Below, one piece after another: positions 16,633-25,606 of a stretch of DNA of 64,000 nucleotides (its first letter is position 1; each line of letters begins with the position of its first letter). The notes beneath the pieces are model-generated. The model saw nothing but the letters and a program-made list of their open reading frames with translations, had not been told where the DNA came from and did not search any database. The stretch is taken from assembly GCA_016201435.1 (NCBI GenBank), contig JACQCT010000005.1, forward strand, positions 42,621 to 106,620, given 5' to 3'. Made by a program: the position numbers and the translations under genes. Source of the stretch: Nitrososphaerota archaeon. GTDB lineage: Archaea; Thermoproteota; Nitrososphaeria; Nitrososphaerales; Nitrosopumilaceae.

Positions 16633-17247
16633 ATCCATCTCTTCTAAATTTCCATAAAATTCATCACAAAAAGAATCTAGCTGGAATATGGGTATTATGG
16701 GAATCTTTTTGATGAATTTGATTTCTTCTTGGTATAGTGTTACGATAGCAGGTAATGCGCCTCGTACTTTTTCTTTGATAACATAGTGTTTTGTTCTTTC
16801 AATTTGTTTATTGACTGCAGTCTCTAATGCAGAGTAACTTAGCCTCTTCCAATGTTTGCAGTCTATGAGAATTGCCACTCCTGCTTTTATGCCAATAACA
16901 TCTATTTGCATTCTTGGTTTTGTTAAAGTTAGGTTTCGTGTGACATCAAACTCTCGTGATTCTAAAATTTCTGAAACAAGTGCTTCAAAATCCTTCCAGT
17001 CTAAAATCTGTGAAATTTCATCAATTGGCGCCCCCATTCTTAATGCAAGTAAACTGGTTTTTAGTTTGTCATTATCTTGAAAATGTATTTGATCATCTTG
17101 GAAAACACCAATGCCGTTTTGCATAAAGTTGTCTAGTATCTGTCGGGCAGTTTCCTCGCTGGTATCTGTTACAACGCTAAAATCTTTTACAGATACTCCA
17201 CCTGGAATTATTCCTCTTATGCCCTTAACTAGAATCTGAACGTTCAA
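16615..17247 (-). CDS. Winged-helix plus PD-(D/E)xK nuclease-like protein (Mrr-related fold)
   Basis: 210 residues. The N-terminal 70 residues look like a winged helix (VSVKDFSVVTDTSEETARQILDNFMQNGIGVFQDD). The second half has the Mrr/restriction-endonuclease core: Glu88 in DWKDFEALV, Asp116 in QIDVIGI, and Asp129-Cys-Lys131 in ILIDCKHW, giving the Asp...Asp-x-Lys catalytic set. It could cut or mark DNA or be a structural regulator. It is convergent with DUF2070 (18-bp overlap) and divergent from a TIR-domain gene. Confidence 0.72.
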   Translation of the reverse strand: MNVQILVKGIRGIIPGGVSVKDFSVVTDTSEETARQILDNFMQNGIGVFQDDQIHFQDNDKLKTSLLALRMGAPIDEISQILDWKDFEALVSEILESREFDVTRNLTLTKPRMQIDVIGIKAGVAILIDCKHWKRLSYSALETAVNKQIERTKHYVIKEKVRGALPAIVTLYQEEIKFIKKIPIIPIFQLDSFCDEFYGNLEEMDLEQSE

Positions 17248-17334
17248 TACTCGTGGTTAATTTTTGCATTTATAAAATATTATTCATAAAATGTGATTAG
17301 AATATAACCACCAAATGTTATACTAGGAATAATT

Positions 17335-17448
17335 TTGAACCTATTTTTCAAGAAAACACCTGCAGAACAAGCAGGAATACAAGATCTTGGTCAAAATAAA
17401 ATTGAAAATTTGATTAAGATGACTTCAAAACAAAATATCCGACAATAG
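17335..17448 (+). CDS. Possible 37-residue small protein before the TIR gene
   Basis: A short frame from TTG (17335) to TAG (17446-17448) reads MNLFFKKTPAEQAGIQDLG at its start and is Lys/Gln/Asn-rich. Composition looks coding, with an AT-rich promoter-like stretch in front and 32 bp to the TIR start. No family recognised. It may be a small co-transcribed protein or a gene remnant. Confidence 0.3.
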   Translation: MNLFFKKTPAEQAGIQDLGQNKIENLIKMTSKQNIRQ

Positions 17449-17480
17449 TTAAAAACAACTGTGTCATCTAATAATCGAAA

Positions 17481-18032
17481 TTGACCATATTCGTATCTCA
17501 TAGCAAATATGACAAAGATATAAGACAATTTTTTTCTGAGATATTTGCAATTTCTGGCGTAAAAGCAAGTTACATGGAATTTGAAGATTTGGATGGCAAA
17601 TATGCAGGGTTTGAAATTGCAAATAAAATTAAACCCATGATAGGTGGTGCTCAAGCAGTTTTTGTATTGTTGGGTAAGGGAGTACTACAACCTACAACAC
17701 AAACACCAGAGTTCACTCATAATTGGATTAATTTTGAAGTTGGCGTTGCGGCTGGTTCCAATAAACGAGTTTGGGTTTTTGAAGATTTTAATAATTTTAT
17801 TAAATTTCCTATTCCATACGTAACGGATTACGCTCGATTCAATTTAGGTGATGATGAACACATTAAGATATATCGTGAACTTATTGAGAACATTTTTGCT
17901 AAAAAGATATCAATGAAACCGACTTGGACTATAACATGTAAATTGTGTCATGCTGAATACAATGTCTGGGATGGTCAAGAAACGTTAAACTGTCCAGTTT
18001 GTAGAAGAGCTATTGTAATAAAACCGATTTAA
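17481..18032 (+). CDS. TIR-like domain protein with C-terminal zinc ribbon
   Basis: 183 residues starting at TTG. The first 145 residues resemble a TIR-type fold: IFVSHSKYDKDIRQFF is the first strand and helix, AVFVLLGKGV a central strand, and WINFEVGVAAGSNKRVWVF contains a Trp-x3-Glu where TIR NADases keep the catalytic Glu. The C-terminus has CKLC and CPVC, a zinc ribbon. TIR domains in prokaryotes often act in antiviral defence by consuming NAD+; others are adaptors. No partner typical of a known system lies next to it except the divergent nuclease-like gene. Confidence 0.65.
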   Translation: MTIFVSHSKYDKDIRQFFSEIFAISGVKASYMEFEDLDGKYAGFEIANKIKPMIGGAQAVFVLLGKGVLQPTTQTPEFTHNWINFEVGVAAGSNKRVWVFEDFNNFIKFPIPYVTDYARFNLGDDEHIKIYRELIENIFAKKISMKPTWTITCKLCHAEYNVWDGQETLNCPVCRRAIVIKPI

Positions 18033-18067
18033 TCTCTGCTCTCCGAAACTTAACACCATGAATTTCT

Positions 18068-18088
18068 AGATGTCAACCTCTGACATCT
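18068..18088. repeat. Perfect 8-bp inverted repeat after the TIR gene
   Basis: AGATGTCA (18068-18075) and TGACATCT (18081-18088) around ACCTC can form a stable hairpin 35 bp after the TIR stop. It could end that transcript or be an operator for the downstream transporter. No T-run follows directly. Confidence 0.4.
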
Positions 18089-18105
18089 TAACAGAAGTAA
18101 AAATG

Positions 18106-18157
18106 AAAAGAGATATTACTTAAACCCAAATATTTTGTAGAAATTATCATCTCTTTT
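18106..18157 (+). repeat. 9-bp inverted repeat upstream of the peptide transporter
   Basis: AAAAGAGAT (18106-18114) and ATCTCTTTT (18149-18157) are perfect inverted arms 34 bases apart, and the second arm runs into TTTTT. They lie 60-110 bp before the solute-binding protein gene. They could be a leader hairpin or chance in AT-rich DNA. Confidence 0.25.
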
Positions 18158-18217
18158 TAGTTAGTGTTTTTAACCTGATTTCTTATTCTTATATACGGTT
18201 TTAAGCAAAACAGTGCA

Positions 18218-20674
18218 TTGAATCCACTTTTAATACTGTGCTGTGTTGTTTTTGTTTTCGGTTCCACTCTTGCTTTTGCTGACAAGGGAACCTATGTAGA
18301 CAAGGTACAATTCATCCAATACTCTGATGACAATACGGCATTTGAAGAAGTAAAAAATGGAAATTTGGACATTTATTATTGGCAAATCCCTTTTGAGAGA
18401 ATTGCTGACCCTCAATCACGGGAAGGTCTAAAAATATTTCAATCAACTGGTCAATCGTACAGCCTTCTTGTAAACCCAGCTCCATCTGAAAAATTCAATC
18501 CTTTCTCAATAAAAGATGTTAGATTTGCACTAAATTATTTGGTAGACCGAAACCTAATCATTGATGAACTTCTTGGCGGCTATGGTGTACCGATGGTTTC
18601 AGCATACAAACCATTTGATCCTGATTATCTTTTGATTTTGGATGAGCTTGAATCATTTAACTTTAGATATAATCCTGTATTGGCAGAACAAATGATCACA
18701 GACTCTCTTACAAAGGCGGGAGCGCAAAAGATTGACAACAAATGGTACTATGATTCAAAACCAATAGAGATTACAATTTTTATTAGAAGCGATGATCAAA
18801 TACGAAAGTCAATTGGTGAGGTAATTTCTTCACAGCTGGAAAAAATTGGATTTTCTATAAAAAGAGATTATGGCGATTTAAACAAGGCATTTACGATTGT
18901 ATATGGTTCAAACCCATCTGATCTAAAATGGAATATCTACACTGAGGGATGGGCAGCAAGTGGCTTTGTAAGATATGATTCGGTTCTTACCGCACAAATG
19001 TATTCCCCCTGGTTTTCTAACATGCCTGGATTTAACAATCCGTCATATTGGAATTACAAAGATGATTACATGGATTCTATTTCACAAAATATTTTTCTTG
19101 GAAATTTTACATCAGCAGAACAAAGAACTGAATTATTAAAAAAAGCAGTAGATGAAGGCATTAAAGAATCTGTTAGGGTTTTTCTTGTAAGTAAAATTGA
19201 TCAGTATGTGTCAAACAAGAAAGTAGATGGAATAGTAAATGATTTTGGTGCTGGAATAACAAGCAGGTTTACTCCTATCAACGCAAGGGATAATTCTGAT
19301 TCTCTAACAATAGGAGTACACAAAATTTACCAGGGCGCTTGGAATCCTGTTGCAGGTTTTAGCGATTCTGCAAGCCAGCAAATTTTGGGTGCAATATCTG
19401 ACCCGGGAAGCTTCAAAAATCCATATACTGGAGTAACCATTCCTGTTCGCTCTAGTTGGAAAGTAGAGACTGCAGGTCCAGCGGGCAAGCTAGATGTACC
19501 ATCAGATGCAATAAAATGGGATCCCACTCAGCAAAAATGGATTCAAGTTGGCAATAATGTAAACTCTACAAGCAAAGTAACATTTCATCTAACATTTGGA
19601 AACTGGCATAATGGTCAAGCAATGGACATGAACGATGTCTTATATTCGATTTATTTCCTATATCAGTGGGGAGCAGAACCTTCAGAAAATAGCAAGACAT
19701 TTGATTCGGAATATTCGCCAAAGGCAAATCAGGCTGCAAAGACGCTAATTGGAATTAGAGTTATTGATAAAAACACAATCGAAGTTTACCAGGATTATTG
19801 GCATTTTGATGAAGGGGAGATTGCTGATTCTGCAGGTGTTTTTCCTTCAATGCCATGGGAGATATTTTATGCCATGGAAAAATCTGTGACTGATGGCAAG
19901 GTTGCGTTTTCAAGATCAGAAGCTGTTAGCAAAAATGCTGACTGGCTTTCGTTGCTTGTTCCAAATGATGCAAATATGATAAAATCAACTCTGGAAGATT
20001 TTTCAAAATCAAATTCTATTCCTGTGGCTTTAGCAGGATTTGATAAAAATTCTAAATACTATTCTGAAAGGTATTCTGCATCTGTATCATGGATTGAAAA
20101 GCATAACCATGCGGTAATAAGTGATGGACCGTTTTATCTTGATAGTTACTCTCCCGAGGCTAGAATCATAACAATAAAGGCATTTGATGATCATACATAT
20201 CCATTTGGAACAGGTTACTGGAAAAAATTTGAGAACATTAATGTTGCCAAGATAAATAGAATTGATGTTCCTACAACTGTTTCATTAGGAAAAGAATTGA
20301 CAATTCCAATTTCGGTTACATCTAATTGTACAATTTACTATTATTTCCTAAATGCCGATGGTAAAGCAGTAGATTCTGGTATTTTGCAATCTGGTACTGG
20401 AAACACCACTATTGTTTTACCAAAAGAAAAAACATCACTTTTGAGTATGGGTGCAAATGACTTGAAAATATTTGCAGTATCAGAATCTGCTCTCAAGCCA
20501 GACATTTTCTATACCAGCTTTTTAGGAATTCAAGGCGAAAGCCCTAAAATGCCTGAGATTATACCTGAATCTGGCACTCCAACTGTCAGTTCAGACTATG
20601 TTGTAGTTGGTGGTGTTTTGGCAGCAATTGCTATTGGAATTATAATGGTGTTAAAGAAAAGGAAGAAACCCTAG
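18218..20674 (+). CDS. Membrane-anchored solute-binding protein of family SBP_bac_5, circularly permuted
   Basis: 818 residues from TTG. A signal peptide (to about residue 22, FGSTLAFA) is followed by sequence that in OppA/DppA proteins comes last: VDKVQFIQYS with NGNLDIYYW (the Gly-x-x-Asp element) and then IKDVRFALNYLVDRNLI (the vRxAl...idr element, about 98-115). The part normally at the N-terminus comes afterwards: LTIGVHKIYQGAWNP (363), VTFHLTFGNWHNGQ (454), DVLYSIYFL (473), and finally SDGPFYLDSY (635), equivalent to the GTGPF motif. An Ig-like domain (about 680-780) and one membrane helix (about 793-814) follow. It would capture oligopeptides or similar solutes for the two permeases downstream. 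Confidence 0.85.
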   Translation: MNPLLILCCVVFVFGSTLAFADKGTYVDKVQFIQYSDDNTAFEEVKNGNLDIYYWQIPFERIADPQSREGLKIFQSTGQSYSLLVNPAPSEKFNPFSIKDVRFALNYLVDRNLIIDELLGGYGVPMVSAYKPFDPDYLLILDELESFNFRYNPVLAEQMITDSLTKAGAQKIDNKWYYDSKPIEITIFIRSDDQIRKSIGEVISSQLEKIGFSIKRDYGDLNKAFTIVYGSNPSDLKWNIYTEGWAASGFVRYDSVLTAQMYSPWFSNMPGFNNPSYWNYKDDYMDSISQNIFLGNFTSAEQRTELLKKAVDEGIKESVRVFLVSKIDQYVSNKKVDGIVNDFGAGITSRFTPINARDNSDSLTIGVHKIYQGAWNPVAGFSDSASQQILGAISDPGSFKNPYTGVTIPVRSSWKVETAGPAGKLDVPSDAIKWDPTQQKWIQVGNNVNSTSKVTFHLTFGNWHNGQAMDMNDVLYSIYFLYQWGAEPSENSKTFDSEYSPKANQAAKTLIGIRVIDKNTIEVYQDYWHFDEGEIADSAGVFPSMPWEIFYAMEKSVTDGKVAFSRSEAVSKNADWLSLLVPNDANMIKSTLEDFSKSNSIPVALAGFDKNSKYYSERYSASVSWIEKHNHAVISDGPFYLDSYSPEARIITIKAFDDHTYPFGTGYWKKFENINVAKINRIDVPTTVSLGKELTIPISVTSNCTIYYYFLNADGKAVDSGILQSGTGNTTIVLPKEKTSLLSMGANDLKIFAVSESALKPDIFYTSFLGIQGESPKMPEIIPESGTPTVSSDYVVVGGVLAAIAIGIIMVLKKRKKP

Positions 20675-20708
20675 ATGTTATTAACTCTACAATAGTTATC
20701 AGATAAAG

Positions 20709-21761
20709 ATGAGCTTCACACGATTCATCATAAAACGAGCCGTAACAATGTTTGGTGTGCTCATGGCCACATTGCTCATTACTATAGCACTTGTTGGCTC
20801 TAACATGGATGCTATTTTAAAACAAAGTGTCGCACTTGAGGTACGACAGCAAGTTACTGACAACAAGCACCTAGTTTCAAGTTTCAAAAATCCGCAAGAT
20901 CTAGATACATTTGTAGAAAATCAAATTAAACAGAGAACAGAAGCACTAGGACTTGACAAGCCTTGGTACTATCCGCCAAGACTTGGACTTTCAATGTACA
21001 AGATACTGACACTTGATTTTGGACATGCAAAATTTCTTACTAGTGATACTGGTTCATCTAATGTAAAGGACATCATATTTGAGAAGATGCCTAGGACAAT
21101 TTTACTTTTTACAACTGCTACTTTGATAATTTCATTAATTGGAATATTTCTTGGCGCACTTGCCGGAAGCAAGATAAACTCAAAGCTAGACAAGATAACA
21201 TCTACTTTTGCTATAATTAGCAGCAGCTTTCCAGTCTGGTGGATAGGCATGCTTATGATCTTTGTATTTGCATTTGTGTATCAAATCTTTCCAGCAAGGG
21301 CAACTCCATTAATTCCTGTAACTGATCCTGGCTACATTGGTGCACTTTTGTATCACATGGCACTACCATTAATCACACTAGTGCTAATTGGGTTTGGTTC
21401 GTGGGCATATCTGGTGAGGAATTTCATTGTTGGAATTATGCAAGAAGATTTTGTGACAGCAAAAAGGGCTGCTGGTATTAGCGAGAAAAAGATAATCTAT
21501 ACTCATGCACTCAAAAATGCAGCGCCGCCAATTGTTACTGTTCTGGCATTGAGTCTCTCAGGTTCGCTTGGAGGTGCTATAATTACAGAGGCTGTATTTG
21601 ATTGGCCAGGAATGGGAAGGTTGTACTACGAGGCAATCAGCGTTCTTGACTTGCCTGTAATAATTGGTGAAACCTATGTCTTGACTGCGTTTTTCCTTGT
21701 AAGCATATTCTTGGCAGATGTTTTGTATGGTTACTTTGATCCAAGGGTGAGAAAGGGATGA
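20709..21761 (+). CDS. ABC transporter permease, DppB/OppB type
   Basis: 350 residues. A first membrane helix near the N-terminus is followed by an extracytoplasmic stretch and then five more helices. The coupling EAA loop AAGISEKKIIYTHALKNAAPP, which contacts the ATPase, is intact, as is the C-terminal ITEAVFDWPGMGRLYYEAI typical of the family. It overlaps the DppC-like gene by 4 bp (ATGA), so both belong to one operon with the solute-binding protein 34 bp upstream. Confidence 0.92.
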   Translation: MSFTRFIIKRAVTMFGVLMATLLITIALVGSNMDAILKQSVALEVRQQVTDNKHLVSSFKNPQDLDTFVENQIKQRTEALGLDKPWYYPPRLGLSMYKILTLDFGHAKFLTSDTGSSNVKDIIFEKMPRTILLFTTATLIISLIGIFLGALAGSKINSKLDKITSTFAIISSSFPVWWIGMLMIFVFAFVYQIFPARATPLIPVTDPGYIGALLYHMALPLITLVLIGFGSWAYLVRNFIVGIMQEDFVTAKRAAGISEKKIIYTHALKNAAPPIVTVLALSLSGSLGGAIITEAVFDWPGMGRLYYEAISVLDLPVIIGETYVLTAFFLVSIFLADVLYGYFDPRVRKG

Positions 21762-23122
21762 GTTTTTCTTCAAAAGAAATCTGGCATGAATTCTCAAAAA
21801 ATAAAACCGGTCTAGCTGGAATTGGAATACTTGCAATACTTTTTGCAATGTCAGCAGTGGCTGCTCTTACCATTCCAATAGAGAGTTTTAAGGAGTGGAA
21901 TGATCCTGCAAGCTGGCTAACTTTTCCAAAGTCTGCTCTTCCTGCATGGGTGAATTATTTTCTCCCAGAAAAAATGCCAGAGCACATGATATTACAAAAT
22001 ACACAACCAATATCACAAAATGTTGGGAACATTTTTTTGACTAGTAGTATTTTTGGTGTTGATTATAACTATGATACATTTCCAAGTGATTTTATCTACG
22101 AATATGCTGCAAAATATACAGGTTCACCATTGCTACAAATTTGGGTGACAAGACCTGATGGAAAAGAATTCCAATTGATATCCACTTCACTTCCTCAATC
22201 AAAAACTGAGACAGTATATCACGGGTTTATTTTTTCAACGGATGACTCCATGATGAAAAACCTCAGAAAGAATCAACAAAGTTTCATGTTCCCAATTGAT
22301 TCTCGACTTGCGCAAGATATTGTTTTTTCAAAGACTGAACAAAATACTGTATTTCAAGGACCGTATTTTTTCAAGATGACTCTGTACAGTGTTGATTCGA
22401 AATCAAACCTTGTGACTTCTAAATTCATCTTGGGAGGAAAGGTATATGGTTTGATGGGAACTGACGAGCTTAGGAGAAACTTGACTGTTGGACTGTTGTG
22501 GGGTACCCCGCTTGCATTGTTTATTGGCATAACAGTAGCAATTGGTTCTGTAGTTATTGGATTAGTATATGGTGTATTTGCAGGTTACAAGGGAAAAAAG
22601 ACTGATGAATCATTAATGCGCTTTAATGATATTATTTATGCAATGCCTGCCCTGCCGCTTTTGATAATTTTGGCAGTAACAATTGGTAACAGTATTTTCT
22701 TAATTGTAGGGTTTTTGGTTCTTTTTGGATGGGTAGGAATTGCAAAGGTTTCACGAAGCATGGCTTTACAGATTAAAACATTACAATATGTAGAAGCTTC
22801 AAAGATAATGGGGCAAAAAGACTACAAAATCATATTCAAGCACATAATTCCTCAGCTTTTACCATATGCGTTTGCTAGTATTGCTATATCCGTACCAGCT
22901 GCAATCACTACTGAGGCAGGTCTCAGCTTTTTGGGATTGGGTGACCCAACATTTCCAACATGGGGACAAATTCTACATGATGCTAATACTTATGGTGCTG
23001 CAGCGCGAGGTCTCTGGTGGTGGATTCTACCACCAGGAATTATGATTGCAGTGACAGGCCTGGCATTTGTCTTTATTGGTCATGCGATGGATGTAATAGT
23101 TAATCCTAGGCTAAAGCGGTAG
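21758..23122 (+). CDS. ABC transporter permease, DppC/OppC type, with large external insertion
   Basis: 454 residues, about 150 more than usual DppC proteins. After the first helix (about 15-35) there is a long extracytoplasmic region up to about residue 230, rich in Tyr, Phe and Ser. The family core then starts with GTDELRRNLTVGLLWGTPLALFIG and continues with ASKIMGQKDYKIIFKHIIPQ (EAA loop) and TEAGLSFLGLGDPTFPTWG. No ATPase gene of the DppD/DppF type follows; the next genes are on the other strand, so ATPases must be encoded elsewhere if the importer works. Confidence 0.9.
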   Translation: MSFSSKEIWHEFSKNKTGLAGIGILAILFAMSAVAALTIPIESFKEWNDPASWLTFPKSALPAWVNYFLPEKMPEHMILQNTQPISQNVGNIFLTSSIFGVDYNYDTFPSDFIYEYAAKYTGSPLLQIWVTRPDGKEFQLISTSLPQSKTETVYHGFIFSTDDSMMKNLRKNQQSFMFPIDSRLAQDIVFSKTEQNTVFQGPYFFKMTLYSVDSKSNLVTSKFILGGKVYGLMGTDELRRNLTVGLLWGTPLALFIGITVAIGSVVIGLVYGVFAGYKGKKTDESLMRFNDIIYAMPALPLLIILAVTIGNSIFLIVGFLVLFGWVGIAKVSRSMALQIKTLQYVEASKIMGQKDYKIIFKHIIPQLLPYAFASIAISVPAAITTEAGLSFLGLGDPTFPTWGQILHDANTYGAAARGLWWWILPPGIMIAVTGLAFVFIGHAMDVIVNPRLKR

Positions 23123-23435
23123 GACTGAACTGCCTGATTATTTTTATTATTTCATCATTTAGCTTTATTGTATAGGCAGCCGCATTGGGATCTGTTTCCT
23201 GAGCAAGAGATTCTGCAAACTGCGTCTTGTCTTTACCTCGCTGATACATGCCGCCCGTTTCCTTTATACAAAGAGGAAATTTTTGCATCTTCAAACCACT
23301 TTTTGTAAGATGTGCAATGAATTTCTTGTAATTTTCTGGCGAGTACCAATCTGATTTGGTTTCTTCACACAACATTATCCAAGTGTCTATTGTATTTTGG
23401 AATAATGCTTTTTTCCGCAGTTCTTCAAGTGTCAT
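23106..23435 (-). CDS. Conserved small protein of unknown function
   Basis: 109 residues, soluble and mostly helical, beginning MTLEELRKKALFQNTIDTW. No Cys pairs or membrane segments. It overlaps the end of the DppC-like gene by 17 bp on the opposite strand. I do not recognise a family; the sequence looks like a conserved thaumarchaeal hypothetical. A zinc-ribbon membrane protein follows 12 bp upstream on the same strand, so the two may be co-transcribed. Confidence 0.65.
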   Translation of the reverse strand: MTLEELRKKALFQNTIDTWIMLCEETKSDWYSPENYKKFIAHLTKSGLKMQKFPLCIKETGGMYQRGKDKTQFAESLAQETDPNAAAYTIKLNDEIIKIIRQFSPTALA

Positions 23436-23447
23436 GATATGGTACTT

Positions 23448-23759
23448 TTAAAAGTCGGCTCTTTTCATCTTAGAACCACATCTTGGACAAGAGCCACCCT
23501 TGTACCTGTTGTTACAGGTAAGGCAAATGTACTTTACACCTTGACTTTGTCCAAAGAATCCGCCACTGCCACCTGGGTCGCCACCAAATCCGCCCCCCAT
23601 TCTCTTCAACGCTCTGTTTCTTAAGAACAATGGAAATACGATGAAGATAGCTAGGGCAGCCATTAATCCAAATGGCCACGGTAGGATCATCTGTAGTCCT
23701 ATACTGACAGCCAAAGAACCGAAAAGGAAAATTAAATATGATTTGTAATTAATCAACAC
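23448..23759 (-). CDS. Small membrane protein with Gly-rich linker and zinc ribbon
   Basis: 103 residues. Two hydrophobic helices (about 8-25 and 27-45) lead to a glycine-rich linker (RMGGGFGGDPGGSGGF) and a C-terminal zinc ribbon with CLTC and CPRC. It shares its plan with the 82-residue protein at 2799-3047. The flexible linker would hold the zinc module away from the membrane. Function unknown. Confidence 0.68.
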   Translation of the reverse strand: MLINYKSYLIFLFGSLAVSIGLQMILPWPFGLMAALAIFIVFPLFLRNRALKRMGGGFGGDPGGSGGFFGQSQGVKYICLTCNNRYKGGSCPRCGSKMKRADF

Positions 23760-23792
23760 TTCATCTTATTGCAAAAAGCTTATAAGTTTTTG

Positions 23793-24206
23793 TCATAATT
23801 GGTCTGGACTTATTGTAATTTCAAGCAGATTTCCATCTCTATCATATGCAAAAATATCATCGTCCTCATATGGTGATTGAACGATCAATGAAACAAATCC
23901 AAAGAAATTATGCAGATCTGTAACTGATGGTCGTGCAGCACCTGATGGGTGAGAATGAACAGTGCCTACATAGCTTGGATCAAATGGCAAAAACGAATGC
24001 GGAAATCCTGCAAAGGTAGGACCATGATGCGAAAAAGGCGGAATTACCAAACCATCTACGGATATGATTCCTTTTTTGGATTTCCCACGTAAGATGAGAA
24101 TTCCCTCATTGGGATGATTGAGCTTACAATAAGTCAGGATGCCATCGCGAGTATCTTTTGTTATGGTAACTATACGTTGCAGTTTTTCTTTTTTAAAGAA
24201 GATCAT
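23793..24206 (-). CDS. JAMM/MPN-domain metalloprotease
   Basis: 137 residues, one JAB/MPN domain. The JAMM zinc site is complete: Glu34 (NEGILIL), His84 and His86 (TVHSHPSG), Ser94 and Asp97. Such archaeal proteins remove ubiquitin-like SAMP tags from proteins or act on small conjugates. The start MIFFKKEKL is well defined. It stands between a zinc-ribbon protein and a coiled-coil protein on the same strand; no SAMP gene is next to it. Confidence 0.85.
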   Translation of the reverse strand: MIFFKKEKLQRIVTITKDTRDGILTYCKLNHPNEGILILRGKSKKGIISVDGLVIPPFSHHGPTFAGFPHSFLPFDPSYVGTVHSHPSGAARPSVTDLHNFFGFVSLIVQSPYEDDDIFAYDRDGNLLEITISPDQL

Positions 24207-24262
24207 ATAACTATCTTAATATCCAAATTAATTAATCTTCGAAGAATATGGAATTCCATATC

Positions 24263-25543
24263 TTAAATTTTCAAAGTTATTCTGGTTCGAGAAATTTCAT
24301 TTATCTTTGCTTCTACGTCATGAGCAATCTGTGGTGGACGTTTTGATTCTTCAGAAATCTCCTTTTCTAGAATTTTAAGAGATGACTCGGATTGTATTAT
24401 GTCCTCTTTGATTCGCGTCACTTTTTTTTCCTTCTCTTCTAAATCTCTAATATTAAAAACAACAAACTTGCTTTCAAATTCATTCATTTTTTTTGCTAGA
24501 TTGTGTTTTAGATTGATGAATTCATCCAGTCTACTTATTGTCTCCTCGATTTGTTCGGCTGCTTTTTGTGAATCTTTGACAGAGACATTACCTGCTACAA
24601 CTGACTTTACAGTTGCCTGTAATATTTCTATAATGGCGTTCTTATTTTCACTTGTGATTACTTCAGATGGCTCTGCAACTAAACGATCCATGATGATTTT
24701 GAGAGGCTTTTCAAGAGAGGAAATATAGCTATATTTTCCAAGAGGTCTTGATATTTTTGAAAATTGTAAGTTGATTTCATTTTTGACAGCATTTTTTTCT
24801 GGCATTAGAGACTCTATGTCTCTTTTTACATTTAGGAATTCTTGGTATTCTTTTGTTGATCTGAGGTTTCGTATATCTTGCTCCAAATTATTAATTGTAT
24901 TTTTATGATCCTCGATTTCTTTTCGTAACTCGGTTAATCTGTGATTTTTATCTTCAATTTCTTTTTTTGATTTTTTAATTTCTTCGATTGATTCTAAAAT
25001 ATTTTTAGATGTTGCTTCAAAATTGGTATATTTGTCAACTAAAGCCTGGAGTTCTCTTTTGTTTTTGGCCATGTCTGCAAGGTCTTCTTTGAGTTTGTCT
25101 GCATATTTTCTAGCAAAAACATGCATTACACGAGAATTTATTCCCAAAGTATCTCCAATTCTTTTTAGCATCTGGCCTGTTTGTAAATTTAAATTTGCCA
25201 AATTTGAAAAAGTTTCTGGATTTGATAGATTTACTGCTGTTTCTCTTTTGAGTCCTAAAACTACTGCTTTTTTTCCACGCTCTATTAGCACTTTGAGGGA
25301 TTTATCGACGTCTTCTGCATTAAGATTATCATTTTCAAACAGCGACATTGTTTGTATGATGTTTTTTCGTTCAATCTCTATTTGTGCTCCTATAGATTTT
25401 GCCTGCTCAAGGATTTTTCCAAGTAGATGGGTTTCGTTTTCCTTTAAAATTGGATTGATATCTGAAAAGGAAATTTGTCTTTCATGTTTTGCTGATTCCA
25501 CCGCCTCGTTTGTCGATTTTTTCTTTCCCCATCCAAAAACCAT
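24263..25543 (-). CDS. Long coiled-coil protein of unknown function
   Basis: 426 residues, soluble and almost entirely helical. Residues about 150-260 and 330-400 have heptad-rich coiled-coil sequence (KKEIEDKNHRLTELRKEIED). The N-terminus has a basic stretch (GWGKKKS), and residues 85-140 form a separate helical domain. There is no Walker motif, so it is not an SMC or Rad50 ATPase even though it resembles their arms. It could be a scaffolding or chromosome-associated protein; this is a guess. Confidence 0.7.
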   Translation of the reverse strand: MVFGWGKKKSTNEAVESAKHERQISFSDINPILKENETHLLGKILEQAKSIGAQIEIERKNIIQTMSLFENDNLNAEDVDKSLKVLIERGKKAVVLGLKRETAVNLSNPETFSNLANLNLQTGQMLKRIGDTLGINSRVMHVFARKYADKLKEDLADMAKNKRELQALVDKYTNFEATSKNILESIEEIKKSKKEIEDKNHRLTELRKEIEDHKNTINNLEQDIRNLRSTKEYQEFLNVKRDIESLMPEKNAVKNEINLQFSKISRPLGKYSYISSLEKPLKIIMDRLVAEPSEVITSENKNAIIEILQATVKSVVAGNVSVKDSQKAAEQIEETISRLDEFINLKHNLAKKMNEFESKFVVFNIRDLEEKEKKVTRIKEDIIQSESSLKILEKEISEESKRPPQIAHDVEAKINEISRTRITLKI

Positions 25544-25606
25544 AGAAATATCTCTACTACATTAAAGGCTTACAACATTAAATATTACACGATACAAATT
25601 ACCCAT

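Noticed and set aside
24399..24728. Plus-strand frame rich in Ser and Phe opposite the coiled-coil gene
   Set aside because: A typical shadow of a Lys/Glu-rich coiled-coil gene on the other strand.
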